A stretch of 64,000 nucleotides of DNA from Amorphus coralli DSM 19760. GTDB taxonomy: Bacteria; Pseudomonadota; Alphaproteobacteria; Rhizobiales; Amorphaceae. Below, piece by piece: positions 35,858 to 43,918 of the stretch. The stretch is taken from the NCBI RefSeq assembly GCF_000374525.1, contig NZ_KB894574.1:124001-188000 (forward strand), in the 5' to 3' direction. The notes beneath the pieces were generated by a model that saw only the letters and a program-made list of their open reading frames with translations, was not told the origin of the DNA and searched no databases. The first letter of the stretch is position 1. Every line of letters starts with the position of its first letter. The position numbers were made by a program, and so were the translations under genes.

Positions 35858-37510
35858 ATGCGTTTGAAGGTTCTCGCCGGTCTCATGGCCGCGGCGATGC
35901 TCGCCCCGGCCAGTGCCCACGCGCTTCCGGCCGGCCCTGCCTCCCAGACCGCGCTGGCCGACGAGCCCCGCATCGCGCCCACCCCGACAGCCAGGCCGGT
36001 GACTGCCGCCAATGGCACCGTCCGCGCCGGGCTTCTCGGCCTCGACCCCGTCGTTGGCGAGAAGGACCGCTATCGCGACGCCCTGATCGCCTTCTACGAG
36101 GACCGGGACTTCCAACCGGTGTGGATCTCAGACGGAGCGCTGACCCCAGCCGCCCGAGAAACCATCGCACGGCTTCGCGACGCCGCCTCCGACGGCCTTG
36201 ACCCCGCCGGCTACCGGATCGTCGAGCGCGACCTCGAGACCGGCCCGCATCCCACCGCTCCCGACCTGGCCGCGGAGGAGATCAGCCTGTCGCGCGCCGT
36301 GATGGCGTTTGCCCGCGACGCCCAGTCCGGGCGCATCGATCCGGTGCGCGTCTCCCGGCTGGTCACACTCGAGCCGCTGGTTCCGGACGCGGTGGTCTCA
36401 CTGAAACGCGTCGCCTCCGCCACCGACCCAGCAGGCGCGCTGGACGCCTTCAACCCGCCGCATCCGCAGTTTCAGGCGCTGAAGGCGAAGCTCGCGGAGA
36501 TCCGAGACACCTCGCTGGAGCGGCTGCAGCCGGTTCCCGCGGGCCGTAACCTGCGCCTCGGCGCAACCGACCCTCGCGTCGGCCTGCTGCGCCAGCGCCT
36601 CGGCGCCACCCTGCATCGCGGCAGCGACGTCAGCGTCTACGACGCGGAGATGGTGGAAGCCGTGAAGGCCTTCCAGGCGGAGCACGGTCTCCGTGCCGAC
36701 GGCATCATCGGTCCGAACACGCTTGCCGTGCTCAACCGCGGCCTCGGCGGCGATCCGGAAACCGGCATTCTGGTCAACATGGAGCGCTGGCGCTGGATGC
36801 CGCGCGAGCTCGGCGCCACCAGCGTCTTCGTGAACATTCCCGCCTACAAGGTCCGCATCCTTCGCGAGGGGACCGTGGCCTACGAGGGCCGGGTCATCGT
36901 CGGCAAGCCGCAGAATCCGACGCCGATCTTCACCGACGAGATCGAGCACATCGTCGTCAATCCCTACTGGAACGTGCCCTACTCCATCGCCAGCAAGGAG
37001 ATGCTGTCGTCGATCCAGAAGAACCCGTCCGGCTACTTCGCCAAGCGCGGCTACGAGGCGGTCTACAAGGGCAAGGTGGTCAACCCGGCCTCGGTCAACT
37101 GGAGCCCCGCCGCCCTGCGGAACGTCCGCATCCGGCAGAAGCCGGGCCGCGGCAACGCGCTGGGCAACATCAAGTTCATGTTCCCCAACAAGCACGCGGT
37201 CTACCTGCACGACACGCCGAGCCGGAACCTCTTCTCGCGGCAGGTCCGGGCGCTCAGCCACGGCTGCGTCCGGGTCGACCAGCCGCTGGACTTCGCCGAC
37301 GCTCTCCTGGCGGAGGAGCAGCACTGGAACGCGGCCCAGCTGAAGAAGCTGATCGGTGGCGGCGAACGCTATCTGAACCTCGACCGGCACATCCCGGTCC
37401 ATCTCGCCTATTTCACCGAATGGGTCGACGATGACGGCGCGCTGGTCCACTTCTCCGACATCTACGGCCACGACCGCCGGCTGGCGAAGCTGCTGGACGC
37501 CGCCGACTGA
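35858..37510 (+). CDS. L,D-transpeptidase (YkuD) with peptidoglycan-binding domain
   Basis: Protein of 550 aa with a signal peptide (MRLKVLAGLMAAAMLAPASA, cleavage after AHA near 22). A helical domain of the YcbB/LdtD type spans about 60-220, a PG_binding_1 repeat about 232-290 (LRQRLGA, FQAEHGLRADGIIGPNTL), and YkuD about 305-490, with SHGCVRV holding His468 and catalytic Cys470. Such enzymes form 3-3 crosslinks or attach proteins to peptidoglycan in the periplasm. GGGAGGAG precedes the ATG. The DUF882 wall-related gene follows. Confidence 0.93.
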   Translation: MRLKVLAGLMAAAMLAPASAHALPAGPASQTALADEPRIAPTPTARPVTAANGTVRAGLLGLDPVVGEKDRYRDALIAFYEDRDFQPVWISDGALTPAARETIARLRDAASDGLDPAGYRIVERDLETGPHPTAPDLAAEEISLSRAVMAFARDAQSGRIDPVRVSRLVTLEPLVPDAVVSLKRVASATDPAGALDAFNPPHPQFQALKAKLAEIRDTSLERLQPVPAGRNLRLGATDPRVGLLRQRLGATLHRGSDVSVYDAEMVEAVKAFQAEHGLRADGIIGPNTLAVLNRGLGGDPETGILVNMERWRWMPRELGATSVFVNIPAYKVRILREGTVAYEGRVIVGKPQNPTPIFTDEIEHIVVNPYWNVPYSIASKEMLSSIQKNPSGYFAKRGYEAVYKGKVVNPASVNWSPAALRNVRIRQKPGRGNALGNIKFMFPNKHAVYLHDTPSRNLFSRQVRALSHGCVRVDQPLDFADALLAEEQHWNAAQLKKLIGGGERYLNLDRHIPVHLAYFTEWVDDDGALVHFSDIYGHDRRLAKLLDAAD

Positions 37511-37787
37511 GGCACGGACGCGCGGGATACCTGCCGGTCGCGGCGCGGCGCTCCACCACAAAGTGCACCCCCAAGGCCCGTTCGCCACAAAAGCGCCCGC
37601 ATCGGCCGGAATTGATCGCTCCGGGAGGATCCGCATCACGAGCGGGCGGCAAAGCGCCCTGCACCGCGGCGCGCCGTGGGGTCGGCTTTTCATCGGCTGT
37701 GCATTACGGTAAATCCTCCTTAACCCGTTCCGCCCTATCTGCAGGGTTCGGGATTGAAGCTGTCGCTTACGAGCCAAGGACTGCGTC

Positions 37788-39479
37788 TTGGACCAGCTAT
37801 CGAACGGGATTGGTCGTTTCTCCACCATGCGCAAAGTCCGCAATGCCGCGACGGCACTGGCCCTTGCTTTCACCGTCGCGCTGACCAGCGCGCCCGAGGC
37901 CAACGCCGCGCGCAACCGGACCCTGGATCTCTTCTTCACGCACACCGGCGAGAAGCTGAAGGTCACCTACAAGCGCAACGGCCGCTACGTCCCGTCGGCG
38001 CTTACCGAGCTCAACCGCTTCCTGCGCGACTGGCGCCGCAACGAATCCATCGACATGGATCCGGAGCTGTTCGACCTTCTCTGGGAGATCCAGAACAGTG
38101 TCGGCAAGGGCAAGACCATTCACGTGGTGTCTGCCTACCGGTCGCCGGCGACCAACAACATGCTGCGCTCGCGCTCGCGCGGCGTCGCCAAGTTCAGCCA
38201 GCACATGGCCGGCAAGGCGACCGACTTCTACATCCCCGGCGTGTCGACCGCGCAGATCCGCAAGGCCGCCTTCAAGCTGCAGGTCGGCGGCGTCGGCTAC
38301 TACCCGAATTCGCGCAACCCGTTCGTTCACCTCGACACCGGCAGCGTCCGCGCCTGGCCGCGCATGACGCGCTCGCAGCTGATGGCGCTGTTCCCCGACG
38401 GCAAGACGGTGCACCTGCCGTCCGACGGCAAGCCGCTCAAGGGCTACGAACTCGCCAAGGCCGAGCTCGCGGCCCGCGACCGCGGACAGCGCACCCGCGT
38501 CGCCTCTTCCGGCGGCGGCATCGGCAGCTTCTTCGGTGGCGGCGACAGCCGGCGCGACACGCTGGTGCGCGCCGAGGCGGGATCGGGTTCCGGCAAGAAC
38601 ATCATCGCCGCCCTGCTGAACCGGGACGACGACGACGTGGAAGACACCGTCGAGCGCGAGCTGACGGCCGAGGAGCGCGCCCGCCCGGTGCGCACTACGA
38701 CCTCCTCCGCTCTGCCCGGGGTGAACCTGACGGCGCCGGACGACGAGGTGCCCGCCGCCCGCCGCGCGCCCGCTCCGGCGGCCCCGGCTGCTCCGGCCGC
38801 CGCCGAAACTCCGAGCGCACCTCCGCCGGTTCCCACCGTCCGCCCGGTGATCGCGAGCCCCGACAACGGTCCGGCGCCCGAGGAGGCTCCCGCGATCCCG
38901 TCGCCGGCGCCTGAGATCACGCCCGAGGATGCGCCGACGCCCGAGGCGGTGCTCGTGGCAGCCCTGCCGAAGCCCCGACCGGACTACGCCGCGCCGCTGA
39001 CGGAAACCGCCAGCCAGGAGGCGGCCCTCGCCAGCCTGCGCGAACGCCTCGACGGCGGCTCGGACATCCCGGTCTTCGGCTATGCCAGCGCCGCCGAAGG
39101 CTCCGACAGCATCGAGAACGTCCTCTCCGCCACGGCGGCCATGGTCGACGGATCGCCCGCCCAGGCCCCGACCCCACCGGCCACGCCGACTGTCACGGCC
39201 GACATCGCGCCGGCGCCCGGCGACGATCCTACGGCCACCTTCTTCGGCGCTCCGAACCGCGACGACTCACGCTTCCTGATGGGCGACAGCTCCATGCGGA
39301 CCATGCAGTTCGCCTGGCTCTCGCATCCCCACCAGGGTCAGATCGGCATGATCACGGCGTCAAGCCGCCTGATGGGCGGCTCCGGCACGCTCGACGGCGG
39401 CTCCGGCGGCCTGCGCACGGACCGGTTCGAAGGCATCCCGCAGGTCTACATCACCCAGGCCTACGCCGCCCGGCAGTAG
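37788..39479 (+). CDS. DUF882 / YcbK-like M15-type peptidase domain protein with long proline-alanine tail
   Basis: About 563 aa from a TTG preceded by AAGGA at 7-base spacing. An ATG 13 codons later (37827) is a possible start. A signal peptide ends at ANA (about 40 in the longer form). The DUF882 domain follows with SAYRSPATN, SQHMAGKATDFY and FVHLDTG, matching the zinc ligands (His, Asp, His) of M15 peptidases such as YcbK. From about residue 220 the chain is a 280-residue Pro/Ala/Glu-rich, low-complexity tail. A periplasmic peptidoglycan hydrolase is the likely role. The neighbouring L,D-transpeptidase supports a cell-wall function. Confidence 0.85.
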   Translation: MDQLSNGIGRFSTMRKVRNAATALALAFTVALTSAPEANAARNRTLDLFFTHTGEKLKVTYKRNGRYVPSALTELNRFLRDWRRNESIDMDPELFDLLWEIQNSVGKGKTIHVVSAYRSPATNNMLRSRSRGVAKFSQHMAGKATDFYIPGVSTAQIRKAAFKLQVGGVGYYPNSRNPFVHLDTGSVRAWPRMTRSQLMALFPDGKTVHLPSDGKPLKGYELAKAELAARDRGQRTRVASSGGGIGSFFGGGDSRRDTLVRAEAGSGSGKNIIAALLNRDDDDVEDTVERELTAEERARPVRTTTSSALPGVNLTAPDDEVPAARRAPAPAAPAAPAAAETPSAPPPVPTVRPVIASPDNGPAPEEAPAIPSPAPEITPEDAPTPEAVLVAALPKPRPDYAAPLTETASQEAALASLRERLDGGSDIPVFGYASAAEGSDSIENVLSATAAMVDGSPAQAPTPPATPTVTADIAPAPGDDPTATFFGAPNRDDSRFLMGDSSMRTMQFAWLSHPHQGQIGMITASSRLMGGSGTLDGGSGGLRTDRFEGIPQVYITQAYAARQ

Positions 39480-39535
39480 TCGGCTTCGCGGCCCGAACGC
39501 ACACCAGCCACGTCCCTCGTCCACGCGGCCACCAA

Positions 39536-39570
39536 CGAAAAACCGCCCGGCGGAGGGCCAGGCGGTTCTT
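39536..39570. terminator. terminator between DUF882 gene and gapR
   Basis: AACCGCC (39541-39547) pairs with GGCGGTT (39561-39567). On the minus strand the stem ends in TTTTTCG, so it efficiently terminates gapR. On the plus strand it is followed only by CTT, a weaker stop for the DUF882 gene. Confidence 0.75.
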
Positions 39571-39609
39571 GGCAGTCGCGTCTCGTCCGGCCGGACGACG
39601 GTTGCGGGC

Positions 39610-39888
39610 TCAGGCCGCCGACGAGGTCTCGTCGCCTTCCATCCGCACCATGCCCAGCGCGTGCATGTAGAGATCCAGGAGCGCTTCCTGTTCCTGGCGC
39701 TCGGCGGAATCCTGTTTCCGCAGCCGCACCACCGTGCGCATGATCTTGGTGTCGTAGCCGTTGGCCTTGGCCTCGGCGTAAACGTCCTTGATGTCATCCG
39801 CGATGGTCTGCTTTTCCTCTTCGAGCTTCTCGATGCGCTCGATGAAGGCCCGGAGCTGGTCTCCGGCCACACCGCCAGGATTGCTCAT
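39610..39888 (-). CDS. gapR: GapR-family DNA-binding protein (DUF2312/UPF0335)
   Basis: Protein of 92 aa, the usual length. [21 protein letters not shown], then [18 protein letters not shown] and LRKQD, form the two antiparallel helices that build the GapR dimer-of-dimers. In Caulobacter GapR is a nucleoid protein that clamps overtwisted DNA ahead of polymerases and stimulates topoisomerases. AAGGGAA precedes the ATG at 39888. The frame upstream (to 40011) is open but not conserved in type. It is followed by a terminator. Confidence 0.93.
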   Translation of the reverse strand: MSNPGGVAGDQLRAFIERIEKLEEEKQTIADDIKDVYAEAKANGYDTKIMRTVVRLRKQDSAERQEQEALLDLYMHALGMVRMEGDETSSAA

Positions 39889-40159
39889 GATGCGGTTCCC
39901 TTTCCATTCGACCGGGAAGGTGACCCTTCCACCGAAATCCGTTGCAGCCGGCCCCCTGTTTCCGGGAATGCCGGCCCGTTGATCACCCGCGCGGCGCGGT
40001 GCGCTGCGCATGGGCGGAGTACGGGTCTAGCGTGCAACCGGTGAAGCATTCGTTCAGATCGCGACATCTGGCTCCACGGGGCGCGCCGGCAGCCCGGTTT
40101 CCTGACTCACGCCAGCGATCCGGTCAAGCCGCAGCCACCGGCCGGCGCCGGCCCGGCGT

Positions 40160-40474
40160 TCAGCCGTGCGTCTGCGACGACGAGAAGGCGGCCTGCTGGT
40201 CGGCGGTGGCCGGCGTCTGGTGGCGCTCCTTCCACGTCTCGTAGGGCATGCCGTAGACCCGCTCACGCGCCGCAGCGCGCTCGATCTCGATGCCCTTCTC
40301 GGCGGCCGCGTCCTGGTACCAGTTCGACAGGCAATTGCGGCAGAAGCCGGCGAGGTTCATCAGGTCGATATTCTGAACGTCCGTGCGCTCGCGCAGATGC
40401 GCCACAAGCCGCCGGAAGACGGCCGCTTCGAGTTCGGTCTGGGTCTGGGCGTCGATCTCGGTCAGGTCGGTCAT
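40160..40474 (-). CDS. DUF1244 protein
   Basis: Protein of 104 aa. FRRLVAHLRERTDVQNIDLMNLAGFCRNCLSNWY with two conserved cysteines (FCRNC), then RVYGMPYETWK, is the DUF1244 signature seen across alphaproteobacteria and some gammaproteobacteria. The function is unknown. It is compact, helical and cytoplasmic. It lies 271 bases upstream of gapR on the same strand. Confidence 0.9.
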   Translation of the reverse strand: MTDLTEIDAQTQTELEAAVFRRLVAHLRERTDVQNIDLMNLAGFCRNCLSNWYQDAAAEKGIEIERAAARERVYGMPYETWKERHQTPATADQQAAFSSSQTHG

Positions 40475-40661
40475 GTCGGTCTCCGTGTCGGCTGCGGGTG
40501 CCCCAGCGCCTTTGCCTCAACCATAGAGATCGCGACCGGGATCCGGAAAGCCCCCAGGCGCAAGCGCCGTCACGCCTCGGTGTTTGCCGCTCGACGCTTT
40601 GCTTCGGTCCAGGGGCGAAATGGTCTAGGAGGGGGAGGATCCTTGGCAGACGGAGCCTTCC

Positions 40662-41585
40662 TTGACCCCGCCCGTCCTTCCCGCCACCGAGCCGTCGTCC
40701 AACGTCTCCCGCGTGGCGGTTTCCATGCTGTGCCTGGTTGCGGGCGCCGTGGCGCTCGGCGTCTCGCCCCTGTTCGTGCGCTTCGCCGATGTCGGCCCGC
40801 TCACCAGCGCCTTCTGGCGGGTCATGCTCGCGCTTCCGGCGCTGTGGCTCTGGACCCGGATCGAGGTGGGCGGGCGGCGCGACGGAGACGCCCCGCCCTG
40901 GACGCGGGCGACCGTCCTGGCCGGCCTCTTCTTCGCCGGAGACCTGGTCTTCTGGCATCTGGCGATCATGCACACGACCGTCGCCAACGCGACGTTCCTC
41001 GCCACCATGGCGCCCGTCTGGGTCATCCTTGCCTCCGGCCTGGTGATCCGCGAAGCGGTGCCGCGAGAGGCCGTCTCGGGCCTGCTCCTCTGCCTGCTTG
41101 GCGCGGCCCTCCTGATCGGCTTCAGCTACTCCTATGCCCCGGAACGGCTCGACGGCGACGGATTCGGCGTGATCACCTCGATGTTCTTCGGCGCCTACGT
41201 GCTGGCCATGCGCGTCGCGCGCCGATCCGCCCCGCCCGGCCTGCTCATGTTCCGCAGTGGGCTGGTGACGGCCGCCGTGCTGTTCGTGGTCGCCGTCGTC
41301 ATGGAGGACAAGACGCTGCCCAGCTCGTGGGCGGGGCTGGCGTCGCTTCTGGCGCTGGCTCTGCTGGCCCATTCCGCTGGCCAGGGCCTGCTTTCGTTCG
41401 CCCTTGGCCACCTGACGGCGGCCTTCTCCTCCCTGGTGATGTTCCTGGAAGCGCTCACCGCGGCGATCGCCGGCTGGCTGGTCCTGAGCGAGGCGCTGTC
41501 AGCGGCCCAGGCTTTCGGCGGTGCAGCCATTGTCGCCGGCCTCTGGGTCGCGCGGCCTCGCCGGGCCCGCGTTTCGAAACGCTGA
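40662..41585 (+). CDS. DMT superfamily (EamA) transporter
   Basis: About 307 aa with ten membrane helices in two EamA repeats (about 18-145 and 165-295). Typical blocks are SPLFVRFADVGPLTSAFWRV, FFAGDLVFWHLAI and SLVMFLEALTAAIAGWLVL. Members export amino acids, nucleobases or other metabolites. The only start near the first helix is a TTG at 40662. The frame opens after a TAG at 40626 and contains no ATG before the first membrane helix, and the nearby GGAGGGGGAGGA is about 25 bases upstream. The start is therefore uncertain, while the body of the gene is secure. Confidence 0.9.
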   Translation: MTPPVLPATEPSSNVSRVAVSMLCLVAGAVALGVSPLFVRFADVGPLTSAFWRVMLALPALWLWTRIEVGGRRDGDAPPWTRATVLAGLFFAGDLVFWHLAIMHTTVANATFLATMAPVWVILASGLVIREAVPREAVSGLLLCLLGAALLIGFSYSYAPERLDGDGFGVITSMFFGAYVLAMRVARRSAPPGLLMFRSGLVTAAVLFVVAVVMEDKTLPSSWAGLASLLALALLAHSAGQGLLSFALGHLTAAFSSLVMFLEALTAAIAGWLVLSEALSAAQAFGGAAIVAGLWVARPRRARVSKR

Positions 41586-41868
41586 CGGCTTATCCACTGC
41601 CGGATGGCCGGCTGGACGGCTTCCGCAGGTCTCCGTCAAAATATGGCCTCACTCGGAAGAAAGGGATCATTAACCATCCGGGGGGCATCTAGTATCCGAC
41701 CATGCAGCGTTGGTTCGGGCGTAGCGATGCGACCGATCGATTGACCGTTCGGTTGCGGCAAACAGTGGTTGCGGCGCGTTGACAATCTGGCACGAAATCC
41801 GCAAAAACTGGCCTCGGTCCGAGCGGCCACGCGTTGCAAAAAGAGGTTTGGGACCCGGCGAACGCAGC

Positions 41869-42324
41869 ATGCAGCGCCTTCCACGACATCTTCTCTCCGC
41901 TCTGGGCACGATGTGCATCCTGGCGGCTTCGGCAACCGGCTTCGCGGCTCCCGCGGCGGCGGACCTGAGGCTGTGCAACAAGACCGACGATCAGGTCGGT
42001 GTTGCCGTCGGCTACAAGAACGCTGAAAGCTGGATCAGCGAAGGCTGGTGGAACCTGCCGGGTCAGAGCTGCGAAGTCCTGCTCGAAGGGCCCCTGAGCG
42101 CCCGCTACTATTATCTTTACGCGCTGGACTATGTGCAGGGCGGCGAGTGGAGCGGCTCGGCCTTCATGTGCACGCGGGAGAAAGAGTTTACGATCACCGG
42201 TATCGAGGATTGCCTGGCGCGCGGCTTCGAGCGCACGGGCTTCGTCGAGATCGACACGGGTGAGCAGGTCTCCTGGACCGTTCACCTCACAGAACAGTCC
42301 CGATCAGGAATGGGTGGCAAATGA
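41869..42324 (+). CDS. DUF1036 secreted protein
   Basis: About 151 aa from the ATG at 41869. A signal peptide (about 1-29, ending APAAA) leads into LRLCNKTDDQVGVAVGYK, SEGWWNLPGQSCEVLL and RYYYLYALDY, the DUF1036 domain of about 110 residues. The function is unknown. The gene ends inside the start of pyruvate kinase (ATGA overlap), a pairing I recall as common in Rhizobiales-type genomes. An alternative TTG start at 41779 adds a basic stretch without a ribosome-binding site. Confidence 0.88.
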   Translation: MQRLPRHLLSALGTMCILAASATGFAAPAAADLRLCNKTDDQVGVAVGYKNAESWISEGWWNLPGQSCEVLLEGPLSARYYYLYALDYVQGGEWSGSAFMCTREKEFTITGIEDCLARGFERTGFVEIDTGEQVSWTVHLTEQSRSGMGGK

Positions 42325-43757
42325 GGCGGTCGCGATGCACCAAGATTCTTGCGACCCTCGGCCCATCCTCCTCTGACGAATCCACCATCGAAGCCCTCTT
42401 CCGGGCAGGTGCGGACGTCTTCCGCATCAACATGAGCCATACCGACCACGCCAAGATGCGCGGCTTGGTGGCGGCCATCCGGAGCGTGGAAGACACCGTC
42501 GGACGTCCCATCGGCATCCTTGCCGACCTTCAGGGACCGAAGCTCCGGCTCGGCGTCTTCGGCGACGGCAAGGCCGAGCTGGAGGAAGGCGCGACCTTCC
42601 GGCTCGACGCCGACACCACACCGGGCGACGCGACGCGCGTCCAGCTCCCCCATCCCGAAATTCTCGAAGCGCTCGAGCCCGGTCACCGGCTGCTGATCGA
42701 TGACGGCAAGGTCAAGCTCGTCGTCTCGGCGGTCGGCGAAGCCTGGGTGGAGGCGACCGTCGAGGTTGCGGGCACCGTCTCCGACCGCAAGGGCGTCAGC
42801 GTTCCCGACACCACGCTCGCCCTGTCGGCCATGACCGAGAAGGACCGCCGCGATCTCGACGCCGTCGTGGAGTCCAAGGTGGACTGGGTGGCGCTCTCCT
42901 TCATCCAGCGTCCGGAAGACCTGGCCGAGGTCCGCAAGATCACCCGCGGCCGGGTTGGAGTGATGGCCAAGATCGAGAAGCCGCAGGCGATCGAGCGGCT
43001 GGACGACATCATCGAGCTGTCCGACGCCCTGATGGTCGCCCGTGGCGACCTGGGCGTGGAGATGCCGCTGGAAAAGGTGCCGGGCCTGCAGAAGCGGATC
43101 ACCCGCGCGGCGCGGCGCGCCGGCAAGCCGGTGGTCGTCGCCACGCAGATGCTGGAAAGCATGATCAGCTCCCCGACGCCGACGCGCGCCGAGGTGTCCG
43201 ACGTGGCAACCGCCGTGTTCGAGGGCGCCGACGCCGTCATGCTGTCGGCGGAATCGGCGGCCGGCCAGCACCCGGTCGAGGCGGTCCAGACCATGGACCA
43301 CATCGCCACCGAGGTGGAGCTGGACGACAACTACGCGACCATCATCGCCGCCCAGCGCATCGCGCCGGAGCCCACCGGCGCCGACGCGATCGCCGCCGCG
43401 GCCCGCCAGATCGCCGATACGCTGAACCTCTCGGCGATCGTCTGTTACACCTCGTCCGGTGCCACGGCGCTGCGCGTTTCGCGCGAACGGCCCTCCGCGC
43501 CCATGGTCGTGGTCAGCCCGGTCAGGGCGACGGCTCGACGGCTGGCGCTGGTCTGGGGCCTCCACTGCGTGGTCAGCCCCGATGCCCGTGACGTGGACGA
43601 CATGGTCGATCGCGCCTGTGCCGTGGCCTTCCAGGAGAAGTTCGCCCGGCCCGGTCAGCGTCTGATCACGCTCGCCGGCATTCCCTTCGGCACTCCGGGC
43701 GCCACCAACCTCCTGCGCGTCGCCTATGTCAGCGACGACGGCCGCGGCGGCGCCTGA
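42321..43757 (+). CDS. pyk: pyruvate kinase
   Basis: Protein of 478 aa. RRSRCTKILATLGPSSSD opens the barrel, FRINMSHTDH binds ATP/K+, and VMVARGDLGVEMPLEKVP with the preceding VGVMAKIEKPQAI hold the catalytic Lys and metal-binding Glu/Asp. VVVATQMLESMISSPTPTRAEVSDVATAV is the pyruvate kinase signature. It converts phosphoenolpyruvate and ADP to pyruvate and ATP. Its ATG overlaps the DUF1036 stop. The C-terminal domain has the usual allosteric layout. Confidence 0.98.
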   Translation: MRRSRCTKILATLGPSSSDESTIEALFRAGADVFRINMSHTDHAKMRGLVAAIRSVEDTVGRPIGILADLQGPKLRLGVFGDGKAELEEGATFRLDADTTPGDATRVQLPHPEILEALEPGHRLLIDDGKVKLVVSAVGEAWVEATVEVAGTVSDRKGVSVPDTTLALSAMTEKDRRDLDAVVESKVDWVALSFIQRPEDLAEVRKITRGRVGVMAKIEKPQAIERLDDIIELSDALMVARGDLGVEMPLEKVPGLQKRITRAARRAGKPVVVATQMLESMISSPTPTRAEVSDVATAVFEGADAVMLSAESAAGQHPVEAVQTMDHIATEVELDDNYATIIAAQRIAPEPTGADAIAAAARQIADTLNLSAIVCYTSSGATALRVSRERPSAPMVVVSPVRATARRLALVWGLHCVVSPDARDVDDMVDRACAVAFQEKFARPGQRLITLAGIPFGTPGATNLLRVAYVSDDGRGGA

Positions 43758-43918
43758 GCGGGCGCTGCCTGTACGACGACCTGCCCTCCGCGCAAGCGCC
43801 GCTGTCGCCGCCGGCCCAAGCTGCATCAATCAAAAGGCGTATTCCCGATTTAGGCATTCTATGATTGCGATTCCTCGGCCATCAATGCAATCTTTGATTG
43901 CTGTCGAGGGAGGCGCGC

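Noticed and set aside
40081-40130. Minus-strand stretch like the 3' part of a cobalamin riboswitch (AGTCAGGAAACCGGGCTGCC)
   Set aside because: The core boxes expected upstream (GGTGCAAGTC and GCCACTG-like) are missing, and no cobalamin-related gene follows. The neighbouring genes encode DUF1244 and GapR.
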